The position numbers were made by a program, and so were the translations under genes. Positions 1 to 6,130 of a stretch of 7,967 nucleotides of DNA are shown piece by piece. Below the pieces are notes generated by a model that was not told where the DNA came from, did not search any database, and saw only the letters and a program-made list of their open reading frames with translations. Position 1 is the stretch's first letter, and every line of letters starts with the position of its first letter. Origin of the DNA: an uncultured Pseudomonas sp. (GTDB lineage Bacteria; Pseudomonadota; Gammaproteobacteria; Pseudomonadales; Pseudomonadaceae); the NCBI GenBank assembly GCA_937863915.1, contig CALMID010000356.1:1-7967 (forward strand), read 5' to 3'.

Positions 1-896
1 CGCAGGTAGGCGTCATCCATCAGCTCGAAGCGGGCGACGTGGGCGTTGACCACCTGGCGCAGCGCGCCCTGGGCCCACTGCCCGGTCTTGATGATGGCGC
101 GCACTTCGCCACCGAGGGCGGCGTCTTCCAGCATCATCAGGTAAACATCGAACAGGGCGCGCTCTTCCTTGCGCAGCTGCTTGGCCAGCTTGGCCGACAG
201 CTCCTGCATGTCCTCGCGCACCCATTCAAGGGCTTTGCCGAACAGCTCCATCTCGGCGGCGATGTCATCGACGCTCTTGTCCGGCACCACATCCAGATCG
301 GCGGGCGGCAGCATGACCACCGCGGAACCCACAGCGGCGCCCGGCGAGCCGGCCACGCCGACGAACTTGGCTTCCTGAATGCCCTTGCCCTGCTTGCCCA
401 GGCCACGGATCGAACCGGTGGCCTCGGCATGGGCGATAACCCCGGCGAGCTGGGCACTCATGGTGACCAGGAAGGCTTCCTCGCCCTCGTCGAACTGGCG
501 GCGCTCCTTCTGCTGCACCACCAGCACGCCCATCACCCGACGGTGGTGGATGATCGGTGCGCCAAGGAAGGAGGCATAGCGCTCCTCACCGGTTTCGGCG
601 AAGTAGCGATAACGCGGGTGGCTGGCCGCATCTTCGAGGTTGAGCGGCTCCTCGCGGCTGCCCACCAGGCCCACCAGGCCCTCGTTGGGCGCCATGCTGA
701 CCTTGCCGATGGAGCGCTTGTTCAGACCCTCGGTGGCCATCAGCACGAAGCGATTGCTTTCCGGGTCGAGCAGATACACCGAGCAGACCTGGCTGCCCAT
801 GGACTCTTTCACGCGCTGCACGATGATGCCCAGCGCCGCCTTGAGGTCCTTGGCGGCGTTGACTTCCTGCACGATCTTGCGCAGCGTGTTGAGCAT
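1..896 (-). CDS. ptsP: Phosphoenolpyruvate-protein phosphotransferase PtsP (EI-Ntr), N-terminal part, cut by window edge
   Basis: This is enzyme I of the nitrogen PTS. The family takes phosphate from phosphoenolpyruvate and passes it to NPr and then PtsN in the cytoplasm, a regulatory relay rather than sugar uptake. The first 298 codons are visible, from the ATG at 896. Residues ~15-155 form a GAF sensor domain, with blocks such as MGSQVCSVYLLDP and GAPIIHHRRVMGVLVVQQ. A linker (GIQEAKFVGVAGSPG, ~172-186) leads into the PEP-utilising enzyme N-terminal domain. The phospho-histidine and PEP-binding barrel lie beyond the left edge. The sequence reads almost identically to P. aeruginosa PtsP as I recall it. 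The start begins MLNTLRKIVQEVNAAKDLKA, the usual PtsP start. GGGAG lies 14 nt upstream, a rather long spacing. The gene starts 22 nt after the rppH stop on the same strand, so the two are probably co-transcribed, as in other gammaproteobacteria. Confidence 0.96.
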   Translation of the reverse strand, partial: MLNTLRKIVQEVNAAKDLKAALGIIVQRVKESMGSQVCSVYLLDPESNRFVLMATEGLNKRSIGKVSMAPNEGLVGLVGSREEPLNLEDAASHPRYRYFAETGEERYASFLGAPIIHHRRVMGVLVVQQKERRQFDEGEEAFLVTMSAQLAGVIAHAEATGSIRGLGKQGKGIQEAKFVGVAGSPGAAVGSAVVMLPPADLDVVPDKSVDDIAAEMELFGKALEWVREDMQELSAKLAKQLRKEERALFDVYLMMLEDAALGGEVRAIIKTGQWAQGALRQVVNAHVARFELMDDAYL

Positions 897-918
897 GGTC
901 AGGGCCGTATCTCCCGTG

Positions 919-1398
919 TTATTCGCGCACTAGCAGGCGCGGAGCCAATTCCTTGAGGGCGCGGCGATAGACCTCGCGCTTGAACGTCACCACCTGATTC
1001 AGCGGGTACCAGTAACTGACCCAGCGCCAGCCGTCGAACTCCGGCTTGCCGGTCACATCCATCCGCACACGGTCCTCGGCGCCGGTCAGGCGCAGCAGGA
1101 ACCACTTCTGCTTCTGGCCAATGCACAGCGGCTGCGAATGCGTGCGCACCAGTCGCTGTGGCAGACGATACCGCAACCAGCCACGGGTGCAGGCGAGGAT
1201 CTTCACATCCTCCGGCTCCAGACCCACTTCTTCGTTCAACTCGCGGAACAGCGCCTCTTCCGGCGTCTCGCGCGGGTTGATGCCACCCTGGGGAAACTGC
1301 CAGGCATCCTGATTGATGCGGCGAGCCCACATGACCTGCCCGGCATCATTGGAAAGGATGATGCCGACATTGGGGCGAAAACCATCGGAATCAATCAC
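919..1398 (-). CDS. rppH: RNA pyrophosphohydrolase RppH (Nudix)
   Basis: RppH removes pyrophosphate from the 5' triphosphate end of transcripts, which opens them to RNase E decay. The 159-residue product matches the usual pseudomonad length. A complete Nudix box GX5EX7REUXEEXGU is visible: G38, E44, R52, E53, E56, E57 and G59, inside [17 protein letters not shown]. The conserved C-terminal part contains [16 protein letters not shown] and [13 protein letters not shown], the latter typical of RppH. I chose the GTG at 1398 because it gives the standard RppH N-terminus ([14 protein letters not shown] after the initiator) and has GAGG 8 nt upstream. The frame stays open far upstream, but that part looks unlike any RppH and runs antisense into the divergent HAD gene. 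It is the first gene of an operon with ptsP. The 175-nt gap to the HAD gene must hold both divergent promoters; I could not pick convincing -35/-10 boxes in it. Confidence 0.96.
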   Translation of the reverse strand: MIDSDGFRPNVGIILSNDAGQVMWARRINQDAWQFPQGGINPRETPEEALFRELNEEVGLEPEDVKILACTRGWLRYRLPQRLVRTHSQPLCIGQKQKWFLLRLTGAEDRVRMDVTGKPEFDGWRWVSYWYPLNQVVTFKREVYRRALKELAPRLLVRE

Positions 1399-1406
1399 GG
1401 CAGGCA

Positions 1407-1410
1407 CCTC
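1407..1410 (-). promoter_or_regulatory. Ribosome binding site of rppH (decides the GTG start)
   Basis: On the minus strand the sequence GAGG is followed by 8 nt and then GTG. This is a standard spacing and supports the GTG at 1398 as the rppH start, against in-frame ATG codons further upstream. Confidence 0.7.
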
Positions 1411-1573
1411 GAAACACATATGCAAGGCATTGTTCCACAAAGCTCGCTGCCGCAGCAATGCAGGCTCCCGAGGCTGTGCGACAAGCCCGAAAGCCCCGGC
1501 CGGAACGGGCATCGCCAGCGCTTTTGCCTTATCCTGTGCCCCCATTTCTTCTTTATGACAAAGGTTTCTCGAC

Positions 1574-2227
1574 GTGCGCCTGGCCCTCTTCGATCTCGAC
1601 AACACCCTGCTTGCCGGTGACAGCGACCACAGCTGGGGCGAATTCCTCTGCCAGCGCGGCCTGGTCGATGCCGCCGAGTACCAGGCGCGCAACGATGCCT
1701 TCTATGCCGACTACTGCGCCGGCAAGCTGGATGTGGTGGCCTACCAGAACTTCAGCCAGGCCATTCTCGGCCGCACGGACATGGCCCAGCTGGCGCAATG
1801 GCACCGCGAGTTCATGGCCGAGGTAATCGAGCCCATCATCCTGGCCAAGGGTGAAGCCCTGCTCGCCCAGCACCGCGCCGCCGGTGACAAGCTGGTGATC
1901 ATCACCGCCACCAACCGCTTCGTCACCGGCCCCATTGCCGAGCGCCTGGGCGTGGACACCCTGCTGGCCACCGAGTGCGGCATGCAGGATGGTCGCTACA
2001 CCGGGCAGATCACCGGCATTCCCTGCTATCAGGATGGCAAGGTGACGCGCCTGAACCAGTGGCTGGCCGAAACCGGCCTGTCGCTGGACGGCAGCTACTT
2101 CTACAGCGACTCGCGCAACGACCTGCCACTGCTGCAGGTGGCCACCAACCCGGTGGCGGTGGACCCGGATGATGTCCTGCGTGGCATCGCCAATGAGCGT
2201 GGCTGGCCAGTAATCAGCCTGCGCTGA
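1574..2227 (+). CDS. HAD-IB family phosphatase, probable histidinol-phosphate phosphatase (PA0335-like)
   Basis: This is a 217-residue soluble phosphatase of the haloacid dehalogenase superfamily, subfamily IB (phosphoserine-phosphatase-like, with a helical cap between motifs I and II). All four motifs are present: DLDNT at 7-11 (nucleophile D7, acid/base D9), the motif II threonine T111 in IITAT, the motif III lysine K156 in GKVTRL, and Mg-binding acids in [11 protein letters not shown] (D179, D183). From memory, the P. aeruginosa orthologue PA0335 has been reported as the histidinol-phosphate phosphatase of histidine synthesis. The substrate cannot be read from sequence, so no gene symbol is given; phosphoserine or another small phosphate ester remains possible. 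The GTG start is well fixed: an in-frame TGA lies at 1556-1558, and AAAGG precedes the GTG with a 9-nt spacing. The gene is divergent from rppH, appears monocistronic and ends in a strong terminator. Confidence 0.9.
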   Translation: MRLALFDLDNTLLAGDSDHSWGEFLCQRGLVDAAEYQARNDAFYADYCAGKLDVVAYQNFSQAILGRTDMAQLAQWHREFMAEVIEPIILAKGEALLAQHRAAGDKLVIITATNRFVTGPIAERLGVDTLLATECGMQDGRYTGQITGIPCYQDGKVTRLNQWLAETGLSLDGSYFYSDSRNDLPLLQVATNPVAVDPDDVLRGIANERGWPVISLR

Positions 2228-2232
2228 AACGA

Positions 2233-2259
2233 AAACGGGGCGCTCAAGGCGCCCCGTTT
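2233..2259. terminator. Bidirectional rho-independent terminator between the HAD gene and the DUF2269-like gene
   Basis: An 11-bp perfect stem (AAACGGGGCGC at 2233-2243, GCGCCCCGTTT at 2249-2259) encloses the 5-nt loop TCAAG. On the plus strand the stem ends in Ts and is followed by CTTTAT; on the minus strand it is followed by TTCGTTTC. It lies 5 nt after the HAD stop codon and 17 nt beyond the stop of the convergent membrane-protein gene, so it can serve both. Confidence 0.9.
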
Positions 2260-2276
2260 CTTTATACAGCCCGCCC

Positions 2277-2717
2277 TCAGACCGGCTTGGCGCCCATCAG
2301 GCCCATGATGGCCAGCAGCAATACGATGTATTGCAGGGCGTAGGCCGCCGTCATCATCAGCAGGCGCGGCGAGGCCGGGGTTTCACCGAGCGCTTCCCAG
2401 GCCGCCAGGCGACCGCGCAGCAGCACGGCCATCACCATCAGCATGACAAACAGCACGCTGCTGGCCAGCAGCCAGGTCTGGCCCAGCGGAATGCCGGACA
2501 GGTGCGCCAGCCACCAGCCGCTGACCGGCAGGCTCAGCGCCAGCACGCCCAGCGCCGGCAGACTGTAGCAACGGGTCACGCGCAGCTTGCGCGCCAGCAC
2601 GGCGGCATCGCCACCGCGGTAGGCCTTAAACAGCATGAACACATGAGCCAGCATGCCCAGCAGCAACAACAGGGCGGGCAGGCTGTGCGCCACCTTGATC
2701 AGGGTGTAGTACTCCAC
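2277..2717 (-). CDS. DUF2269-like four-helix integral membrane protein downstream of ilvA
   Basis: The 146-residue product is very hydrophobic. Four likely transmembrane segments can be read at about 5-30, 51-72, 82-100 and 117-141. Basic clusters in the first loop (R34, R43, K44, R46, R49) and in the loop after helix 3 (R101, R103) suggest a fixed topology. The pattern of an N-terminal HSLPALLLLLGMLAH helix and a second helix with SLPALGVLALSLPVSGWWL resembles DUF2269 (PF10027) proteins, whose function is unknown; a SirB-like family is a less likely alternative. No catalytic motif is seen. The start is GTG at 2717, because AAGGAG sits exactly 6 nt upstream. That Shine-Dalgarno overlaps the ilvA stop codon, leaving only 10 nt between the genes, so translation is probably coupled to ilvA. 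The frame stays open 25 codons further upstream, but that stretch lies inside ilvA and has no initiation signal. Confidence 0.82.
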   Translation of the reverse strand: MEYYTLIKVAHSLPALLLLLGMLAHVFMLFKAYRGGDAAVLARKLRVTRCYSLPALGVLALSLPVSGWWLAHLSGIPLGQTWLLASSVLFVMLMVMAVLLRGRLAAWEALGETPASPRLLMMTAAYALQYIVLLLAIMGLMGAKPV

Positions 2718-2723
2718 ATCGAT

Positions 2724-2730
2724 CTCCTTA
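2724..2730 (-). promoter_or_regulatory. Shine-Dalgarno of the membrane-protein gene, overlapping the ilvA stop codon
   Basis: The minus strand reads TAAGGAG followed by ATCGAT and the GTG start. The TAA is the ilvA stop, and AAGGAG is a near-perfect Shine-Dalgarno at a 6-nt spacing. This decides the downstream start and implies translational coupling or ribosome re-initiation. Confidence 0.82.
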
Positions 2731-4242
2731 ACCGAGGAACAGTTTGTAGGCCGGGTTATCGGTCTCGTCCCAGTACGGGTAGCCGATGGCATCCAGCGCG
2801 GATGGAATCAGGTGACGCTCGTCGTGCGGGACCTGCAGCGCGGCCAGCACGCGGCCGTCGGCGGCGCCGTGGTTGCGGTAGTGGAACATCGAGATATTCC
2901 AGCGCCCGCCCAGCTTGGTCAGGAAGTTGAACAGCGCGCCCGGCCGCTCGGGGAACTCGAAGCGGAACACGCACTCGTCCGGCACCGCCGCCGCATGGCC
3001 GCCGACCATGTGGCGGATATGCAGCTTGGCCAGTTCGTTGTCGGTCAGGTCGAGCACCGGGAAGCCCTTGTCGCGCAGGCCCTGCACCAGCGCCGCACGC
3101 GGATCGTTTTCCGGGTGGGTCTGCACGCCGACGAAGATGTGCGCCTCGCCGTCGGTGTGGTAGCGGTAGTTGAACTCGGTGATCTGGCGCTTGCCGATGG
3201 CCTCGCAGAAGGTCTTGAAGCTGCCCGGCTGCTCGGGAATGGTCACGGCGATGATCGCCTCGCGCTTCTCACCCAGCTCGGCGCGCTCGGCCACATGGCG
3301 CAGACGGTCGAAGTTGATGTTGGCGCCCGAATCGATGCCCACCAGGACCTTGCCCTGCACGCCTTCGCGCTCGACGTACTTCTTGATCCCGGCCACCGAC
3401 AGCGCGCCGGCCGGCTCGGTGATCGAGCGGGTGTCGTCGTAGATGTCCTTGATCGCCGCGCAGATCTCGTCGGTGCTGACGGTAATGACCTCGTCGACAT
3501 GGTGCCGGCAGACGTCGAAGGTGTGCGCGCCGATCTGCGCCACCGCCACGCCGTCGGCGAACAGCCCGACGCTCGGCAGCACCACGCGCTCACCGGCGGC
3601 CATGGCGGCCTGCAGGCAGTTGGAGTCATCCGGCTCGACACCGATCACGCGGATCTCCGGACGCAGGTATTTGACGTACGCGGCGATGCCGGCGATCAGA
3701 CCGCCGCCGCCCACCGGCACGAAGATGGCGTCCAGCTGGCCCGGCTGCTGGCTGAGGATTTCCATGGCCACGGTGCCCTGGCCGGCGATCACCAGCGGAT
3801 CGTCGTAGGGGTGGATATAGCTGTAGCCCTTCTCCTCCACCAGCTTGAGCGAGTGTGCCAGCGCCTCGGGGAAGGCATCGCCATGCAGCACCACCTTGCC
3901 GCCGCGCGAACGCACGCCCTGAACCTTGAGTTCCGGCGTGGTGCGCGGCATCACGATGGTCGCCTTCACCCCCAGGTGCTTGGCGGCCAGCGCCAGCCCC
4001 TGGGCATGGTTGCCGGCCGAGGCCGTGACCACGCCACGCTCCAGCTCTTCCGGGTTCAGCTGCGCCAGCTTGTTGTAGGCGCCGCGAATCTTGAACGAGT
4101 ACACCGGCTGCAGATCTTCGCGTTTCAGCAGAATCTGGTTGCCGGTGCGCTCGGAGAGCTGACGGGCAGGCTGCAGGGGCGTTTCCACGGCGACGTCGTA
4201 GACGCGCGAGGTGAGGATCTTCTTCACGTACTGTTCGAGCAT
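2728..4242 (-). CDS. ilvA: Threonine ammonia-lyase (biosynthetic threonine deaminase) IlvA
   Basis: IlvA is a cytoplasmic PLP enzyme that converts threonine to 2-oxobutanoate and ammonia, the committed step of isoleucine synthesis. The product has 504 residues, the normal length for the long, isoleucine-regulated form. PLP is bound through K51 in [19 protein letters not shown] (75-82) and the glycine loop GGGGL (178-182) are the substrate and phosphate-binding loops. The C-terminal third carries two ACT-like regulatory units, around 326-398 ([16 protein letters not shown]) and 420-492 ([14 protein letters not shown]), which in the family bind isoleucine and valine. The ATG at 4242 gives the normal short N-terminus ([20 protein letters not shown]), although no good Shine-Dalgarno precedes it. 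The gene is divergent from rpiA across 139 nt, and a membrane protein follows directly. P. aeruginosa has two ilvA copies by memory; this location corresponds to ilvA1. Confidence 0.96.
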   Translation of the reverse strand: MLEQYVKKILTSRVYDVAVETPLQPARQLSERTGNQILLKREDLQPVYSFKIRGAYNKLAQLNPEELERGVVTASAGNHAQGLALAAKHLGVKATIVMPRTTPELKVQGVRSRGGKVVLHGDAFPEALAHSLKLVEEKGYSYIHPYDDPLVIAGQGTVAMEILSQQPGQLDAIFVPVGGGGLIAGIAAYVKYLRPEIRVIGVEPDDSNCLQAAMAAGERVVLPSVGLFADGVAVAQIGAHTFDVCRHHVDEVITVSTDEICAAIKDIYDDTRSITEPAGALSVAGIKKYVEREGVQGKVLVGIDSGANINFDRLRHVAERAELGEKREAIIAVTIPEQPGSFKTFCEAIGKRQITEFNYRYHTDGEAHIFVGVQTHPENDPRAALVQGLRDKGFPVLDLTDNELAKLHIRHMVGGHAAAVPDECVFRFEFPERPGALFNFLTKLGGRWNISMFHYRNHGAADGRVLAALQVPHDERHLIPSALDAIGYPYWDETDNPAYKLFLG

Positions 4243-4339
4243 TGCGGCAGTTCACTGGCTGGCGGCGGAATGCGCCAGTCTACCCAGCGCAACGCGGCGC
4301 GACCACAGACAATGCGGGGTTTTAGCCAGGCAAAGCGGC

Positions 4340-4345
4340 TATAAT
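4340..4345 (+). promoter_or_regulatory. Probable -10 element of the rpiA promoter
   Basis: A perfect TATAAT stands 36 nt before the rpiA ATG, in the 139-nt gap between divergent ilvA and rpiA. The -35 side is poor: the positions 16-18 nt upstream are G-rich (GGGGTTTT). This suggests either a weak -35 or an activator. I could not assign a convincing promoter for ilvA in the same gap. Confidence 0.6.
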
Positions 4346-4381
4346 CGCCGCCCGGTTTTCCATTTTCTTGCGCGGTGCAGC

Positions 4382-5056
4382 ATGACCCAGGATCAACTCA
4401 AGCAGGCCGTGGCCCAGGCAGCCATGGATTTCATCCGCCCCAAGCTCAGCGAAAAGAGCGTGGTCGGCGTCGGCACCGGCTCCACCGCCAATTTCTTCAT
4501 CGATGCACTGGCCCAGCACAAGATGGACTTCGACGGCGCCGTGGCCAGCTCCGAAGCCACCGCCGCACGCCTCAAGGCCCACGGCATTCCGGTGTATGAC
4601 CTCAACAGCGTCAGCGACCTGGAGTTCTACGTCGACGGCGCCGACGAGAGCGACGAGCACCTGCACCTGATCAAGGGCGGTGGCGCTGCCCTGACCCGCG
4701 AGAAGATCGTGGCCGCGGTGGCGCAGACCTTCATCTGCATCGCCGACGAGAGCAAGCTGGTGCCGGTGCTGGGCGACTTCCCGCTGCCGGTGGAAGTCAT
4801 CCCCATGGCTCGCAGCCATGTCGCCCGCCAGCTGGTGAAACTGGGCGGCGACCCGGTTTACCGTGAAGGCGTGATGACCGACAACGGCAACATCATCCTC
4901 GACGTGTTCAACCTGGAAATCCTCGACCCGGTCGCACTGGAGCGTGACATCAACGCCATCGTCGGCGTGGTCACCAACGGCCTGTTCGCCGCCCGCCCGG
5001 CCGACCTGCTGCTGCTCGGCACCAAGGACGGTGTGAAGACGCTCAAGCGTGACTGA
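4382..5056 (+). CDS. rpiA: Ribose-5-phosphate isomerase A
   Basis: RpiA interconverts ribose 5-phosphate and ribulose 5-phosphate in the non-oxidative pentose phosphate pathway and supplies ribose for nucleotides and histidine. The product has 224 residues, the usual length. Family motifs are all present: the phosphate-binding GTGSTA (31-36), DGADE (85-89, with catalytic aspartates D85 and D88), [11 protein letters not shown] (98-108, with K98 and catalytic base E107), and VTNGLFA near the C-terminus. The offsets from the E. coli catalytic residues are a constant four positions. The ATG at 4382 gives the standard pseudomonad start [16 protein letters not shown]; the frame is open upstream but nothing there looks conserved. 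The Shine-Dalgarno is weak (GCGGTGCAGC just before ATG). The gene is monocistronic, driven from the TATAAT box 36 nt upstream and ended by a hairpin terminator it shares with the convergent gene. Confidence 0.97.
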   Translation: MTQDQLKQAVAQAAMDFIRPKLSEKSVVGVGTGSTANFFIDALAQHKMDFDGAVASSEATAARLKAHGIPVYDLNSVSDLEFYVDGADESDEHLHLIKGGGAALTREKIVAAVAQTFICIADESKLVPVLGDFPLPVEVIPMARSHVARQLVKLGGDPVYREGVMTDNGNIILDVFNLEILDPVALERDINAIVGVVTNGLFAARPADLLLLGTKDGVKTLKRD

Positions 5057-5096
5057 GCGCTGAGGCAGCCCGAACCGGGCTACCCAGTTGGAATTG

Positions 5097-5124
5097 AAAA
5101 GGCCGGCTATTCGCCGGCCTTTTT
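5097..5124. terminator. Bidirectional terminator between rpiA and the convergent beta-propeller gene
   Basis: An 11-bp perfect stem (AAAAGGCCGGC at 5097-5107, GCCGGCCTTTT at 5113-5123) has the loop TATTC, and the plus strand continues as a run of five Ts to 5124. The complementary A run at 5097-5100 gives a short T run on the minus strand. The stem and loop overlap the stop codon (5107-5109) and last codons of the minus-strand gene, so its terminator is partly coding. Confidence 0.9.
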
Positions 5125-6024
5125 CGTGAAGCGGTAGAACAGGTTCGGCTCGCTGACCAGATACAGCTCGCCGGTCTCATCCATCGCCAGACCCTCGGCC
5201 TGGGGCACGCTGCGCTTGAGCCCGTGCATGCCGCGCAGCAGCGACAGGGTGCTGATCGGCCGGCCATCCACATCGAGTTCGACCACCAGCCGGGACTCGT
5301 CGGACAGCGCCAGCAGGTGACCGCTGCGCTCATCGAACTGCAGGCTGGACAGGTCGCGCACGAACAGCCGGCGATCGCGCTTGAGATCATCGGCCACGTG
5401 CAGGTTCAGGCGCTGCTCGGCACTGGGGAAACCGGTGATTTCGAGGATGCGCAGCGGGTCGCGCTCCTTGGCGACGAACAGGCGCCGGCCCTGACTGTCG
5501 TAGGCCAGCCCCTCGAAGCCCTTGTTGCCGTTGAGCCCCAACCCCAGCGACAGCTGCTCGCTGTCGGCCGCATCCAGCCAGCGCGTGCGCTCATCGACGT
5601 GCACCTTGAACAGGCGCTGGGCGCGCTCGTCGCTGATCACGTAGGTCCCAGGGCCGATGTATTCCACCGCTTCGGCGTCACCAAAACCGACCAGAGCAAT
5701 GCGCCGCAGCACCTGCCCGTCCAGCGACAGTTCGATCAGCTCGGCCTTGTGATTGGTCACGCTGAACAGGCTGCGCCGATCCGGATCGTAGGTCAGCGCC
5801 GAGACATCGTCTTCCAGGCCGGCAATCGGCTGCGCCTCGATCACCACCTGATAGTCCGGCAGCCACAGCGAACGCTCACGCCACTCGGCGGCGTGGCGCC
5901 ATTCTTGCACTGCAAACCAGCCGCGTTCGAACACGCGCCACTGCTGGCCCGCCCACAACAATGGCAGCAACACCAGCAACAGGCCGGTAATCAGCACGGC
6001 ACGAGACTTGGACAGCAACGGCAT
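5107..6024 (-). CDS. SdiA-regulated domain (YjiK-like) membrane-anchored beta-propeller protein
   Basis: The product has 305 residues. A membrane anchor or uncleaved signal at about 8-26 (AVLITGLLLVLLPLLWAG) follows a short positive N-terminus (K6, R8), so the body is probably periplasmic. From residue 66 it shows repeated propeller-like strands, each with an acidic/aromatic start and a hydrophobic LxxVxxxxxxLxEL pattern, at about 73-111, 116-143, 167-196, 224-258 and 275-299. Blocks such as NKGFEGLAYD and QAEGLAMDETGELYLVSEPN are typical of the SdiA-regulated family (PF06977, E. coli YjiK). The family's biochemical role is not established; no enzyme activity is claimed. The ATG at 6024 has GGGAG upstream at 9 nt. 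The gene is convergent with rpiA and divergent from the AraC regulator, with 106 nt to the latter. The name reflects a link to the quorum regulator SdiA in enteric bacteria and does not prove such control here. Confidence 0.85.
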   Translation of the reverse strand: MPLLSKSRAVLITGLLLVLLPLLWAGQQWRVFERGWFAVQEWRHAAEWRERSLWLPDYQVVIEAQPIAGLEDDVSALTYDPDRRSLFSVTNHKAELIELSLDGQVLRRIALVGFGDAEAVEYIGPGTYVISDERAQRLFKVHVDERTRWLDAADSEQLSLGLGLNGNKGFEGLAYDSQGRRLFVAKERDPLRILEITGFPSAEQRLNLHVADDLKRDRRLFVRDLSSLQFDERSGHLLALSDESRLVVELDVDGRPISTLSLLRGMHGLKRSVPQAEGLAMDETGELYLVSEPNLFYRFTKKAGE

Positions 6025-6094
6025 GGTTCCACACTCCCTGAATCAGCGCGGCATGATTACCACAGCCAGCTGAACGGCAACTGAATGGTGTGTG

Positions 6095-6111
6095 ACCAAA
6101 GGTACCAAAGG
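6095..6111 (+). repeat. Tandem direct repeat ACCAAAGG in the divergent promoter gap
   Basis: ACCAAAGG occurs at 6095-6102 and again at 6104-6111, separated by one T, a 9-bp period. It lies 19 nt before the chosen AraC-regulator start, in the 106-nt gap it shares with the divergent propeller gene. This position suits an operator or a 5' leader element, but two short copies could be chance. Confidence 0.5.
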
Positions 6112-6121
6112 CCATCCCCCT

Positions 6122-6126
6122 GGGAG
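6122..6126 (+). promoter_or_regulatory. Ribosome binding site of the AraC-family gene
   Basis: GGGAG lies 4 nt before the ATG at 6131 and 10 nt before a second in-frame ATG at 6137. It excludes the upstream in-frame GTG at 6092, which would place the site inside the gene. Which of the two ATGs is used cannot be decided from spacing alone. Confidence 0.65.
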
Positions 6127-6130
6127 TTTG

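Noticed and set aside
39..956. 305-codon open frame on the plus strand opposite ptsP
   Set aside because: Antisense shadow of PtsP, whose frame is intact and family-like over the whole stretch; the composition is low in K and rich in H, A, L and G, with no motif.
1399..1573. Promoters for the divergent rppH and HAD genes
   Set aside because: Only partial matches were found (for example TTGCCT at 1524-1529 without a matching -10 at 17 nt), too weak to annotate.
1399..1692. N-terminal extension of RppH from an upstream in-frame ATG
   Set aside because: It would add up to 98 residues unlike any RppH and overlap the divergent HAD gene. The GTG at 1398 gives the family N-terminus and has its own ribosome binding site.
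2812..4344. 510-codon open frame on the plus strand opposite ilvA
   Set aside because: It lies almost wholly antisense to a clear IlvA with all catalytic motifs. The translation is rich in H, R, A, G, Q, D and V with no recognisable domain, as expected from the complement of GC-rich coding DNA.
4211..4381. 57-residue N-terminal extension of RpiA
   Set aside because: It would overlap the divergent ilvA start and contain the TATAAT promoter box; the ATG at 4382 gives the standard RpiA start and length.
6092..6130. GTG at 6092 as start of the AraC-family gene
   Set aside because: No Shine-Dalgarno precedes it, and the clear GGGAG at 6122-6126 would fall inside the gene; the ATGs at 6131 or 6137 fit better.
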